This document shows, piece by piece, positions 35,237 through 43,167 of a stretch of 59,976 nucleotides of DNA. A program made the position numbers and the translations under genes. Numbering within the stretch: position 1 is the stretch's first letter; each line of letters begins with the position of its first letter. Location: the NCBI GenBank assembly GCA_018650845.1, contig JABIFF010000014.1, positions 1 through 59,976 on the forward strand, in the 5' to 3' direction. Under the pieces are notes generated by a model. It was not told the origin of the DNA, did not search any database, and saw nothing but the letters and a program-made list of their open reading frames with translations. Source of the DNA: Chloroflexota bacterium. Lineage in GTDB: Bacteria; Chloroflexota; Dehalococcoidia; Lucifugimonadales; Lucifugimonadaceae.

Positions 35237-36034
35237 TTGAACGGTGAATCGACGCCCAGAATCGCAGCCAGCGGAAATCCCGCTCCCAGCGCCACTTTAA
35301 AGTCGGCACGGGAGCTGGAAATTATGCGCGAGGCCGGGCGAATTGTCGCGTTTGCCGTACGAAAAGCGTTCGAAGCGTTAGAGCAGGGAATTACGACCCG
35401 TGAACTTGACGACATAGCTCGTCGGGCAATCGAGTCGGAAAATGCAAAACCCGGATTCCTGGGTTTGTACGGATTTCCGGCAACAGCGTGTATATCGATA
35501 AATGAAGAGATTGTTCACGGAATTCCGGGTGATCGAGTCGTTCAAAACGGCGACATGGTAACTCTGGATTGCGGGGCGATAGTAGACGGGTACAACAGCG
35601 ACCATGCGGTAACGCAGGTGGCTGGTCCTTCAACAAGTGAGAAGGATGACCTGATCGAAACCACTCGTGGTTCACTTGAAATGGGGCTCAAACAGGCCAA
35701 ACCTGGCAACAGGGTTGGCGATATATCAAACGCCATCGAAAGCCATGTGCTTCCGAAGTCTTACGAACTAGTTCGTGAGTATGTAGGGCACGGGATTGGC
35801 AAGGACCTGCACGAACCACCGCAGATTCCTAACTTTGGCCCAGCGGGTCATGGTTTGGAACTCAAGGCTGGACTCGTTCTGGCAATTGAGCCAATGGTGA
35901 ATGCTGGTGGATGGAAAACCAGAATGCTTGATGACGGTTGGACCGTTGTCACTGAAGATGACGCACTTTCGTGTCACTTCGAGCACACGGTAGCGATAAC
36001 GGAGGACGGACCGGTAGTTCTGACAGTTGAATAG
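35237..36034 (+). CDS. map: Methionine aminopeptidase, type I
   Basis: Removes the initiator methionine from new proteins; a two-metal enzyme. It has 265 residues. Seen: metal ligands in LDCGAIVDGYNSDHA (two Asp), YVGHGIGKDLHEPP (His), AIEPMVNAGG (Glu) and CHFEHTVAI (Glu). Start: TTG at 35237, nine bases after AGGAGA. The first 20 residues are an unconserved leader before SARELEIMREAGRIVA. Confidence 0.96.
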   Translation: MNGESTPRIAASGNPAPSATLKSARELEIMREAGRIVAFAVRKAFEALEQGITTRELDDIARRAIESENAKPGFLGLYGFPATACISINEEIVHGIPGDRVVQNGDMVTLDCGAIVDGYNSDHAVTQVAGPSTSEKDDLIETTRGSLEMGLKQAKPGNRVGDISNAIESHVLPKSYELVREYVGHGIGKDLHEPPQIPNFGPAGHGLELKAGLVLAIEPMVNAGGWKTRMLDDGWTVVTEDDALSCHFEHTVAITEDGPVVLTVE

Positions 36035-36072
36035 ATAGCAACGCTTAGAACACATCACGGCTCGAAAATATA

Positions 36073-36291
36073 TTGGCAAAAAAGGAAGCAATCGAAGTTG
36101 AAGGTCTCGTAAACGAGGCGCTACCAAACGCGTTCTTCAAGATCGAACTTCCGAACGGTCACGAGGTCCTCGCTCACGCTTCAGGAAAAATTCGCAAGAA
36201 CTTCATCCGCATTCTGCCCGGTGACAAAGTCTTGGTTGAACTCTCAGCCTACGACCTAACCCGTGGTCGAATTACATATCGATTCAAATAA
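36073..36291 (+). CDS. infA: Translation initiation factor IF-1
   Basis: S1/OB-fold factor that occupies the A site during initiation. It has 72 residues, exact family length. Seen: [55 protein letters not shown] and [13 protein letters not shown]. Start is TTG at 36073 ([11 protein letters not shown]-terminus). It precedes rpmJ, the common order. Confidence 0.97.
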   Translation: MAKKEAIEVEGLVNEALPNAFFKIELPNGHEVLAHASGKIRKNFIRILPGDKVLVELSAYDLTRGRITYRFK

Positions 36292-36358
36292 GAGTTGAGG
36301 CTCTAAGCCCCAACGACTAGCGATTCAGAATAGTACGCAAGCACTCGGAAATAAAAAC

Positions 36359-36475
36359 ATGAAAGTCAAAGCATCCGTCAAGGCCAAGCACCCCGGCAGC
36401 AAAATTGTTCGCCGCAAGGGGCGCGTCTACGTGATTAACAAGCAAACCCCTCGCCTCAAGGCGCGACAGGGCTAG
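36359..36475 (+). CDS. rpmJ: Large ribosomal subunit protein bL36, cysteine-free form
   Basis: Smallest 50S protein. It has 38 residues and starts at ATG 36359. Seen: [15 protein letters not shown], then [11 protein letters not shown] and the ending RQG, which are diagnostic. The usual zinc ligands (C-x2-C, C, H) are absent: the segment that normally reads CxxC is KHPGSK and there is no cysteine at all. This is the C-minus type. It lies between infA and rpsM as usual. Confidence 0.94.
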   Translation: MKVKASVKAKHPGSKIVRRKGRVYVINKQTPRLKARQG

Positions 36476-36501
36476 CCGAACAAACAGGAGAAATCGGCCT
36501 T

Positions 36502-36885
36502 ATGGCAATCGTCGCCGGAGTAAACATCCCGGACAACCAGAGACTCGAAATAGCACTGACTTCCATTTATGGCATCGGTCGAACCACATCGAAGAAGATC
36601 GTGGAAGAATCGGGCATGACTGAAGCAACTCGCGTTCGAGATCTTAACGACGAAGAGCTTGCTCGAGTACGAAGTGCTGTCGAGAGGACAGGGCTTCTCA
36701 TCGAGGGTGACCTTCGACGTGAAACTCAGCTGAACATCCGACGACTTACGGATATTCAGACACTCCGGGGTTTGCGACACCGTCGTGGCCTCCCTGTTCG
36801 TGGACAGCGAACTAAGACCAACGCTCGAACCAAACGTGGTCGTCGCCAGACGGTTGCCGGACGTAAGCGAGTAGCAGGTCACTAA
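36502..36885 (+). CDS. rpsM: Small ribosomal subunit protein uS13
   Basis: 30S head protein touching P-site tRNA and the L5 bridge. It has 127 residues. Seen: AIVAGVNIPDNQRLEIALTSIYGIGRTTSKKI, LRRETQLNIRRLTDIQTLRGLRHRRGLPVRGQRTKTNARTKRG. It begins 26 bases after rpmJ. Behind it lies a gap of three small hairpins. Confidence 0.97.
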   Translation: MAIVAGVNIPDNQRLEIALTSIYGIGRTTSKKIVEESGMTEATRVRDLNDEELARVRSAVERTGLLIEGDLRRETQLNIRRLTDIQTLRGLRHRRGLPVRGQRTKTNARTKRGRRQTVAGRKRVAGH

Positions 36886-36937
36886 TCCCACTAATAACGG
36901 GATTCATGATTTGATCATCGATACGGCGATAATCGCC
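36884..36937 (+). other. Three consecutive small hairpins between rpsM and rpsK
   Basis: AATCCC/GGGATT (36884-36904, starting on the stop codon), ATGAT/ATCAT (36906-36918) and GGCGA/TCGCC (36925-36937). The stems are of 5-6 pairs and none is followed by a T-run. They may set mRNA stability or rpsK translation; function unknown. Confidence 0.35.
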
Positions 36938-36961
36938 ATCTAGAGGATTACGAAGAACAAT

Positions 36962-37345
36962 ATGCCACGACAGCGAACACGACGACGCGAAAAGAAGTTT
37001 GTGCCACAGGGCAAGGCTTTCATCAGCGCAACGTTCAACAACACGCTAATCACGTTGACCGACCCACAGGGCAACGTTATTTCGCAAAGCAGTGCAGGTG
37101 CCATGGGCTTTAGAGGCTCACGGAAATCTACTGCGTTTGCCGCTCAGCGAGCAGGTGAAACGGCAGCAAGAACAGCTATCGAACACGGTCTTAAGACTGT
37201 GAACGTCATGGTCAAGGGCCCAGGCTCTGGTCGTGAAGCAGCTATTCGAGCAATTCAGGGTGCAGGTATCCGAGTAGTGTCCATTCGTGACGTTACACCG
37301 GTTCCTCACAACGGATGTCGTCCGCCTAAGAAGCGCCGAGTCTAG
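36962..37345 (+). CDS. rpsK: Small ribosomal subunit protein uS11
   Basis: 30S platform protein. It has 127 residues. Seen: [73 protein letters not shown] and the ending [21 protein letters not shown] start. Confidence 0.97.
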   Translation: MPRQRTRRREKKFVPQGKAFISATFNNTLITLTDPQGNVISQSSAGAMGFRGSRKSTAFAAQRAGETAARTAIEHGLKTVNVMVKGPGSGREAAIRAIQGAGIRVVSIRDVTPVPHNGCRPPKKRRV

Positions 37346-37358
37346 AACGAATAGTCAC

Positions 37359-37416
37359 GAACGGGCTCCTTGCCAAATAGCAGCTCGTTCCACTGACGCT
37401 CGATCACATTGATCGA
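37359..37416 (+). ncRNA. Two-hairpin leader before rpsD, possible S4 feedback site
   Basis: Hairpin 1: 37359-37370 with 37379-37390 (GAACGGGCTCCT and AGCAGCTCGTTC), 11 of 12 positions paired including one G-U, 8-base loop. Hairpin 2: TCGATCA (37400-37406) with TGATCGA (37410-37416). They fill much of the 121-base gap before rpsD, the largest gap in the ribosomal block. S4 is a known translational autoregulator in E. coli and Bacillus, with different sites. Confidence 0.5.
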
Positions 37417-37466
37417 TAGAACGAAGATCGAAACAAGTTAAGAAGTACGAGTTACTCAGGAATCTA

Positions 37467-38093
37467 ATGGCAAGGTATACCGGACCTAAATGCAAGAACT
37501 GCCGACGCTTCGGAATGAAGCTCTGCTCGAAGCCCGCAGGCAAATGCGCCTGGGAGCGACGAAAGAGTGCTCCCGGAGATAAGTCGACTCAGCAGCGACG
37601 ACGACGTATCTCTGAATACGGCACACAGCTGCGTGAGAAGCAGAAAGCACGCGCAATCTACGGCGTGTTGGAACGACAGTTCCGAAATTATTACAAAAAG
37701 GCAAGCCGACTCGAAGGTGTTACAGGTGACCGCCTGCTTCAACTTCTAGAGAGCCGGCTCGACAACGTTGTGTACCGACTTGGCTTCGCCGATTCGCGAC
37801 CGCAGTCTCGACAAATCGTCGGACACGGTCACATTCAGGTGAACGGCAAGAAGGTAAACATCCCTTCGTACCAGGTGAAGGCGGGCGACCGCATTAGCTG
37901 GCGCGATCAGTCGAAGAAGACTGGACTGTTCGAAATCGTCTCTAACGGAATGGGCGCAAACTCGGTAATCCCGAGCTGGCTAAACGTCGACGCTGAAAAA
38001 GCCGTTGGTGAAGTCGTAAGCGTCCCTAAGACTAGCGACGTCGAACTATCAATCGACACTCGTCAAATAGTTGAGTTCTACTCTAGGAAGTAA
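37467..38093 (+). CDS. rpsD: Small ribosomal subunit protein uS4
   Basis: Primary 16S-binding protein that starts 30S assembly. It has 208 residues. Seen: ARYTGPKCKNCRRFGMKLC with cysteines 9, 12, 20 and 27, a probable zinc site of the C-plus form, then EKQKARAIYGVLERQFRNYY, the S4 domain LESRLDNVVYRLGFADSRPQSRQIVGHGHIQVNGKKVNIPSY, and the ending IVEFYSRK. ATG start; a structured 121-base region precedes it. Confidence 0.97.
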   Translation: MARYTGPKCKNCRRFGMKLCSKPAGKCAWERRKSAPGDKSTQQRRRRISEYGTQLREKQKARAIYGVLERQFRNYYKKASRLEGVTGDRLLQLLESRLDNVVYRLGFADSRPQSRQIVGHGHIQVNGKKVNIPSYQVKAGDRISWRDQSKKTGLFEIVSNGMGANSVIPSWLNVDAEKAVGEVVSVPKTSDVELSIDTRQIVEFYSRK

Positions 38094-38098
38094 CGCCA

Positions 38099-39196
38099 AT
38101 GCTTGAACGAATGTACGGCATCACTCCTCAAGAGGAACTGCCACCAGCCGCACCAGAGATCCCGGATCTCTCTATAACAATTCAGGAAAACGAAGAGGCC
38201 TACGGTCGCTTCGTTGCAGAGCCGCTTGAACGCGGTTGGGGTGTCACACTTGGCAACCCACTGCGACGAGCACTGCTTAACTCTTTGCCAGGCACAGCCG
38301 TCACGTGGGTAAAGATCGATGGAGCTCTTCACGAGTACTCCACCGTTCCTCACATGCGTGAAGAGGTTGTCGAATTCCTGCTTAACGTAAAAGGCATCCG
38401 CCTACGTTCACTTGCCGACCGCCCAGGTCGACTTCGCTTAGAAGTCGATGGTGAAGGTGAAGTTCGCGCCGGTGACATCATGGCGACTGCCGATTTCGAA
38501 ATCGTAAACCCGGAACATCACCTAGCAACCCTCGACAGCCCAGATGCTCGACTTTCAGTTGAGTTCAACGTTGAACAGGGTGTTGGCTACGAACCTGCAA
38601 GCCAGGACGAAGGCCTCCCAATCGGTGTACTTCCAGTCGACGCTATCTACACTCCAGTTCGCAAGGCCAATTTCTCGGTCGAGTCGACTCGTGTTGGTCA
38701 GCGATCCGATCTGGAAAAGATGATTGTTGAAGTGTGGACCGACCGGACGATCATGCCTCTAGAAGCAATGCAGTCAGCTGGTAACAAGCTGATGGAAAGC
38801 TTCTTCCTCTTCACACGACTCGATAAAGAGCCTGAAGAAGAAGCAAGCCCAGCTGCTGGTCTTGGCATTTCGCCCGATGTTTACAACACTCTTGTTGAAA
38901 CACTCGCACTTTCAGCACGAACACTTAACTGTCTCAAACGGGCAGGCATCAACCGAGTTGGTGAAGTGCTTTCGATGCCTAAGGGCGAACTACTGAAAAT
39001 TCGAAACTTCGGTCAGAAGTCACTCGATGAGCTTTACGACAAGCTTGCCGAGCGAAACCTCCTGCCTGAAGAGACAGACGACTCCTCTAGCGAGGGTGAA
39101 GGTGAAGACGGAGCTGAGGGCGAAGAGCCTAAGGCAGAAGTTGAAGCCGGTGCCGAAGCTACTGAGGACGCAGGAGCTGATTCAAGTGAGGCATAA
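38099..39196 (+). CDS. rpoA: DNA-directed RNA polymerase alpha subunit
   Basis: Assembles RNA polymerase through its N-terminal domain and contacts UP elements and activators with its C-terminal domain. It has 365 residues. Seen: [49 protein letters not shown], and the alpha-CTD helix-hairpin [20 protein letters not shown] with [15 protein letters not shown]. The last 35 residues are an acidic Glu/Asp/Ala tail that most alphas lack. rplQ starts within its last codons. Confidence 0.97.
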   Translation: MLERMYGITPQEELPPAAPEIPDLSITIQENEEAYGRFVAEPLERGWGVTLGNPLRRALLNSLPGTAVTWVKIDGALHEYSTVPHMREEVVEFLLNVKGIRLRSLADRPGRLRLEVDGEGEVRAGDIMATADFEIVNPEHHLATLDSPDARLSVEFNVEQGVGYEPASQDEGLPIGVLPVDAIYTPVRKANFSVESTRVGQRSDLEKMIVEVWTDRTIMPLEAMQSAGNKLMESFFLFTRLDKEPEEEASPAAGLGISPDVYNTLVETLALSARTLNCLKRAGINRVGEVLSMPKGELLKIRNFGQKSLDELYDKLAERNLLPEETDDSSSEGEGEDGAEGEEPKAEVEAGAEATEDAGADSSEA

Positions 39197-39539
39197 GCTA
39201 ACCGGTCGACGACTCGGCCGAAATTCAGCTACCCGCAGGGCGCTGTTCAGGATCATGGTCACCGACCTCCTGAAGCACGGCCAGATCAAGACAACCGTCG
39301 CTAAGGCAAAGGAAATTGCTCCTTTGACTGAGAAGATGATTACTCTTGGTAAAAAGGGTTCTCTGCACGATCGACGTCAGGCTGCAGCTTTCATAACCGA
39401 AAAGACGATTGTGAAATCTGTATTCGACGACATCGCACCTCGTTTCAAGGAACGAGCCGGTGGCTACACTCGCATCACCCGTCTTGGCGTTCGCGCTGGC
39501 GATGCTGCGGAGATGGCATTGATCGAGTTGGTTGACTAA
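39186..39539 (+). CDS. rplQ: Large ribosomal subunit protein bL17
   Basis: 50S protein near the tunnel exit. It has 117 residues from the GTG at 39186, giving the conserved N-terminus [21 protein letters not shown]. The start overlaps the end of rpoA by 11 bases in another frame. A longer frame reaches back to 39027 but lies wholly within rpoA, so it was rejected. Seen next: [22 protein letters not shown] and the ending [23 protein letters not shown]. Confidence 0.96.
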   Translation: MRHKLTGRRLGRNSATRRALFRIMVTDLLKHGQIKTTVAKAKEIAPLTEKMITLGKKGSLHDRRQAAAFITEKTIVKSVFDDIAPRFKERAGGYTRITRLGVRAGDAAEMALIELVD

Positions 39540-39555
39540 ATAGTCAGAGATTAAG

Positions 39556-40365
39556 ATGCGTATTGCTCTGGTAGTTGAGTACGACGGGACCGAGTTCCAT
39601 GGTTCACAGCTGCAAACCAATGCGAGAACGGTGCAGGGCGAAGTAGAAAACGCCCTACGCAACATCTTCAATAAAAACATAAGAATGTACTTCGCTAGTC
39701 GGACTGACACGGGAGTACATGCCAGGGGACAGGTTGGTCGCTTCGATGAAGAAACCGATATGTCGCCTGATCAGATCAGGAAAGCATTGAATTACTACAT
39801 GACAAAAGACGTGCGCATTCGCTGTGCACAACTTGTCGAGGATGGACCCGAAGGGTTCGATCCACGTAGTGACGCGTCTTCACGAACATACGTGTACAAG
39901 TTCAATGACGCCCGATCTGCACCTGCACTTGACCGTCACTTTGTGACTCACGTGCGAAAAACTCTCGATGCAGAAGTAATGAACGTTGCAAGCCAGTCAT
40001 TTGTTGGCTTGCACGACTTCGCTGCCTTTGCGGGGCCAAGCACTCCACCCGACGCACCAACACTGCGGAACGTGGAATCGGCTTCAGCTATTCGCAATGG
40101 CGACAACATCGAATTCAAAATCACAGCAAACGCCTACCTGCACCAGCAGATTCGTAGGATTGCGGGAGTGCTATACGACGTAGGACGAGGCAATGCCTCT
40201 ACCGATATCGTCGGACAGTTACTCGCCTCGGCAAGCCGAGGAGAAGCATCCCACGTTATGCCAGCAGAAGGACTTTGCCTCGAAGCGATTTCATACCAAG
40301 GGTCGGGAGAATGCGGATTACCCGCTATTACCTCTGCTGATCCGGCTGATCTCAGCGTAAACTAG
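39556..40365 (+). CDS. truA: tRNA pseudouridine(38-40) synthase TruA
   Basis: Makes pseudouridine in the anticodon arm of many tRNAs. It has 269 residues. Seen: VEYDGTEFHGSQLQ, catalytic Asp51 in SRTDTGVHARGQV, FDPRSDASSRTYVYKF, GLHDFAAFAG, and the C-terminal TANAYLHQQIRRIAGVLYDVGRG. It sits between rplQ and rplM as in many bacteria and is probably co-transcribed. Confidence 0.96.
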   Translation: MRIALVVEYDGTEFHGSQLQTNARTVQGEVENALRNIFNKNIRMYFASRTDTGVHARGQVGRFDEETDMSPDQIRKALNYYMTKDVRIRCAQLVEDGPEGFDPRSDASSRTYVYKFNDARSAPALDRHFVTHVRKTLDAEVMNVASQSFVGLHDFAAFAGPSTPPDAPTLRNVESASAIRNGDNIEFKITANAYLHQQIRRIAGVLYDVGRGNASTDIVGQLLASASRGEASHVMPAEGLCLEAISYQGSGECGLPAITSADPADLSVN

Positions 40366-40397
40366 ATTGTTGAAAATCACGGACTGAACGAACGAAC

Positions 40398-41138
40398 ATG
40401 GTTACCAAGCTAAAGCAATACAACCCGAAAGCCTCCGAAATCACCAACGACTGGCAAGTCGTTGATGCTGACGGACAGGTACTCGGCCGACTCGCAACTC
40501 AGGTGGCAATGTACCTGATGGGCAAGCACAAGCCCACATACGTGCCACACATGCTGACGGGCGACTTTGTCGTTGTCATCAACGCTTCAAAGATCAAAGT
40601 TACTGGCCTGAAGGCTGAACAGAAGATCTACAAGCGCCACAGTCAGTACCCCGGAAATCTTAAAGAGATTCCTTACGCTCGAATGCAGGAACGACAGCCA
40701 ACTCGAATTATCGAGCTTGCTGTTCGTGGAATGCTTCCTAAGAGCAAACTCGGGCGTCAGATGATGAGCCGGTTGAAGATTTACGCCGGGGCTGAACACC
40801 CTCACTCCGCTCAGGTCCTCGGATCAGAGCGTCGTCCAGAGCGTGAAGCTGCAGCTGCTGCAAAGGCTGAAGCCGCTGCCGCAGCAAAACCAGCACCTAA
40901 GAAGGCTGCTGCAAAGAAATCTGCACCTAAGGCCGAAGCCGCTGCGGTTGCAACTGAAGCAGTAGAAACTGCTGAAGCTGCTCCAAAGAAGGCTCCTGCT
41001 AAGAAACCTGCCGCCAAGAAGCCTGCTGCTAAAAAGCCAGCGGCTAAGAAGGCAACCGCCGCTAAAAAACCTGCTGCTAAGAAGCCAGCAGCCAAAAAGC
41101 CAGCCGCTAAGAAATCTAGCGACTCGGGAGAGAAATAG
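40398..41138 (+). CDS. rplM: Large ribosomal subunit protein uL13 with long Lys/Ala/Pro C-terminal tail
   Basis: Early-assembly 50S protein. It has 246 residues against about 145 usually. The core (residues 1-147) shows DWQVVDADGQVLGRLATQVAMYLMGKHKP, GDFVVVINASKIKVTG, AVRGMLPKSKLGRQMMSRLKIYAG and EHPHSAQ. From about residue 148 a tail of Ala-rich linkers and [10 protein letters not shown] units runs to the end, closing with SSDSGEK. The tail matches the N-terminal extension of L5 and histone-H1-like tails of bacterial HU. rpsI begins on the next base. Confidence 0.95.
   Translation: MVTKLKQYNPKASEITNDWQVVDADGQVLGRLATQVAMYLMGKHKPTYVPHMLTGDFVVVINASKIKVTGLKAEQKIYKRHSQYPGNLKEIPYARMQERQPTRIIELAVRGMLPKSKLGRQMMSRLKIYAGAEHPHSAQVLGSERRPEREAAAAAKAEAAAAAKPAPKKAAAKKSAPKAEAAAVATEAVETAEAAPKKAPAKKPAAKKPAAKKPAAKKATAAKKPAAKKPAAKKPAAKKSSDSGEK
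40845..41120 (+). repeat. Ala/Lys/Pro-coding low-complexity repeat in rplM
   Basis: Repeated codons for AAKKPAAKK units with variable synonymous codons. Similar in design to the repeat in rplE (29178-29345), though the nucleotide sequences are not long exact copies. Bounds are approximate. Confidence 0.7.
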
Positions 41139-41534
41139 TTGACTAGCCAGCAGTACTACTACGGTACCGGCCGTCGAAAGACAGCCATCGCCCGAGTTCG
41201 GGTTTACAACACTCCGGGCGGATCTACCGTCAACGGTAAGCCAATCGATGAAGTTTTCACCGTTGGTGCATGGCTTCGACAGGCTGTTAGCCCACTCGGA
41301 GCAACTAGCCTTACAGACAAGGTAACTATCGTTGCTAAGACGCACGGTGGTGGTTCTCACGGACAGGCTGGTGCATTTGCACACGGTCTGGCTCGAGCGC
41401 TTGTCGTTATGGATGAAAACCTGCGAAAGCCACTTCGTGACGCTGGTCTTATGACTCGTGACTCTCGAATGAAGGAAAGCAAGAAGTACGGTCTCAAGAA
41501 GGCCCGAAAGGCACCTCAGTACACAAAGAGGTAA
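41139..41534 (+). CDS. rpsI: Small ribosomal subunit protein uS9
   Basis: 30S head protein whose C-terminal tail contacts P-site tRNA. It has 131 residues. Seen: YYGTGRRKTAIARVRVYNTPGG, THGGGSHGQAGAFAHGLARALV, and the ending DSRMKESKKYGLKKARKAPQYTKR. Start is TTG directly after the rplM stop. It is the last gene of the cluster; a terminator follows. Confidence 0.97.
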   Translation: MTSQQYYYGTGRRKTAIARVRVYNTPGGSTVNGKPIDEVFTVGAWLRQAVSPLGATSLTDKVTIVAKTHGGGSHGQAGAFAHGLARALVVMDENLRKPLRDAGLMTRDSRMKESKKYGLKKARKAPQYTKR

Positions 41535-41568
41535 GTCTCTCGCACTTGCTGATCATTTTGATCAAAAT

Positions 41569-41601
41569 AAAAAGCCCCGGACATTTGTCCGGGGCTTTTT
41601 T
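41569..41601 (+). terminator. Strong intrinsic terminator ending the ribosomal super-cluster
   Basis: A 12-pair stem, AAAGCCCCGGAC (41571-41582) with GTCCGGGGCTTT (41587-41598), a 4-base loop, six T residues at the end and an A-run before it. The A-run could make it work in both directions, also ending the DUF3291 transcript. Confidence 0.93.
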
Positions 41602-41646
41602 GTGTTTGGCGAATTAGCGTCTATATCGAGCTAACTACTATTGCGA

Positions 41647-42195
41647 TCACTTAGCTTGTTTACCGATGTCTTTGACTCTCTCATTGTTCATTCGTAACTG
41701 CTCACCAGTGCTGGTGAACATGGATTTGAACGAGAAAGCATCTGGAGAAGGACCATGATTATTTAACTGGGCGAGTTTGGCGTTGGCTACCTCCCAGTTG
41801 ATCGACTCGATATCGTCAGCCCACCACAGAACCAGTGTTGGCCAAGAGTGGTCTTGCCTAAACCAATCGTTCCGGTGTTTCAAAGCACCACCATGTGTTC
41901 CGTGGTAGGAGTAGCCCGCTGCAGATTCTGGGTCAGTCCAAGCCGATAGCGTTACTAAGGCTGTTCGTTCATCCGACTCTTCGAAAAATTCTGGCGTGAC
42001 AGGAATTCCAAATTCGGTGTCTGGTTTGTATGGAGTTCCATCGAGATGAAAAGGAGTCGTATCGCCCCGTAGCAATCCTTCGGCATTTTCACGACTATCT
42101 CGTACATCCGGAACCGCTTGCCAGAACTCTTGAGAAACTGGGTGATCGTCGGGATGTTCGAGGATGCCATAGGTATGAAGCACAAGAATCGCCAT
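41647..42195 (-). CDS. DUF3291 domain protein
   Basis: A 182-residue protein of unknown function. Seen: FFEESDERTALVTLSAWTDPESAAGYSY, then HGGALKHRNDWFR, WPTLVLWWADD and LAQLNNHGPSPDAFSFKSMF. The order sLSaW - H..aLkhR.eWF - lvLWW - La.L...GPsp.AFsFk is that of DUF3291, a dimeric alpha-beta barrel family related to antibiotic-biosynthesis monooxygenase folds. No catalytic role is established. It has its own promoter or follows prmC after 107 bases. Confidence in the family is good; function open. Confidence 0.8.
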   Translation of the reverse strand: MAILVLHTYGILEHPDDHPVSQEFWQAVPDVRDSRENAEGLLRGDTTPFHLDGTPYKPDTEFGIPVTPEFFEESDERTALVTLSAWTDPESAAGYSYHGTHGGALKHRNDWFRQDHSWPTLVLWWADDIESINWEVANAKLAQLNNHGPSPDAFSFKSMFTSTGEQLRMNNERVKDIGKQAK

Positions 42196-42302
42196 AACAA
42201 CTTCCTTAGTGTTGAGATATTTGGCGCATTATGCTGCAGTTGGACAACGAGTGAAAGCCAATCATGCTTTCTAAACTGATCCGGCGATTTGGTAACGAAT
42301 AC

Positions 42303-43157
42303 TTACGCGTGCTCTATCGAAACGCAGCGGGTGAGTCCCGCCAGATCCGTAAGCAGCGAAATGCCAGCGTGCGGGAACGTTTCGAGTGCCAGCTTCATCA
42401 CCGTATCCTCGATTGGTGGATCGATCTCGATGTAAGCGGCGCTGTTCGTTGGCTTCAAATGAGCCAAAATGCCCTCGAACAGCGGTCGTATAACGTCCAA
42501 GCCATCATTCCCGCCATCAAGAGCCAAACTCGGCTCTCTGGCGACCTCAGCCTGAAGCGAGGGCATGGCGCCGGCGAGGATGTAGGGCGGATTAGACACG
42601 ATTACGTCGAACTGGCCTGACAGCGGTTCCAGCAGGTCGCCTTCGTACATATCAAGTTCAGCGCCAAGATCATCGGCGTTCTGCTGAGCGATGGTCAAAG
42701 CGCCTGACGAAATATCGGTTGCATGAACTTCAGCTGCCGGCATTTCTAAAGCGAGCGAAATGGCGATAGCGCCCGAACCTGTACAGATATCCGCAATCTG
42801 AGGATTTTCGATCTTTCGCTCACGAATAAACGCCATCGTCTGAACAACGAGTTGCTCGGTTTCGGGGCGAGGGATTAAAACGTTTTCGTTCACGCTGAAC
42901 TGTCGGCGAAAGAACTCAGTGCTGCCAGTGATGTACTGCAGCGGCTCACGTGTGGCGCGACGTAGGACCATTTCTTCAAGCTGGTCCAGATGCTCGGCTG
43001 GTGGAGCGTCAAGCAGATTGCCGAGTTGTTCTGCTGCCGACCAGCCAAACGCACTACGCAAAAGCAATCGTGCGTCGATTCCGGCATCTTCTATACCGGC
43101 ATCTGAAAGACGAGCGGTAATCGATTGAATGAGTCTTGAGACGGTTTCGTCAGACAT
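42303..43157 (-). CDS. prmC: Release factor glutamine N5-methyltransferase PrmC (HemK)
   Basis: Methylates the GGQ glutamine of RF1 and RF2 with S-adenosylmethionine. It has 284 residues. Seen: the N-terminal helical substrate domain, TREPLQYITGSTEFF, NVLIPRPETE, the SAM-binding loop DICTGSGAIAISLA and the catalytic NPPY at 189-192. It starts 10 bases after prfA stops, so enzyme and substrate (RF1) are made from one transcript. Confidence 0.96.
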   Translation of the reverse strand: MSDETVSRLIQSITARLSDAGIEDAGIDARLLLRSAFGWSAAEQLGNLLDAPPAEHLDQLEEMVLRRATREPLQYITGSTEFFRRQFSVNENVLIPRPETEQLVVQTMAFIRERKIENPQIADICTGSGAIAISLALEMPAAEVHATDISSGALTIAQQNADDLGAELDMYEGDLLEPLSGQFDVIVSNPPYILAGAMPSLQAEVAREPSLALDGGNDGLDVIRPLFEGILAHLKPTNSAAYIEIDPPIEDTVMKLALETFPHAGISLLTDLAGLTRCVSIEHA

Positions 43158-43167
43158 CGACTCCGCC

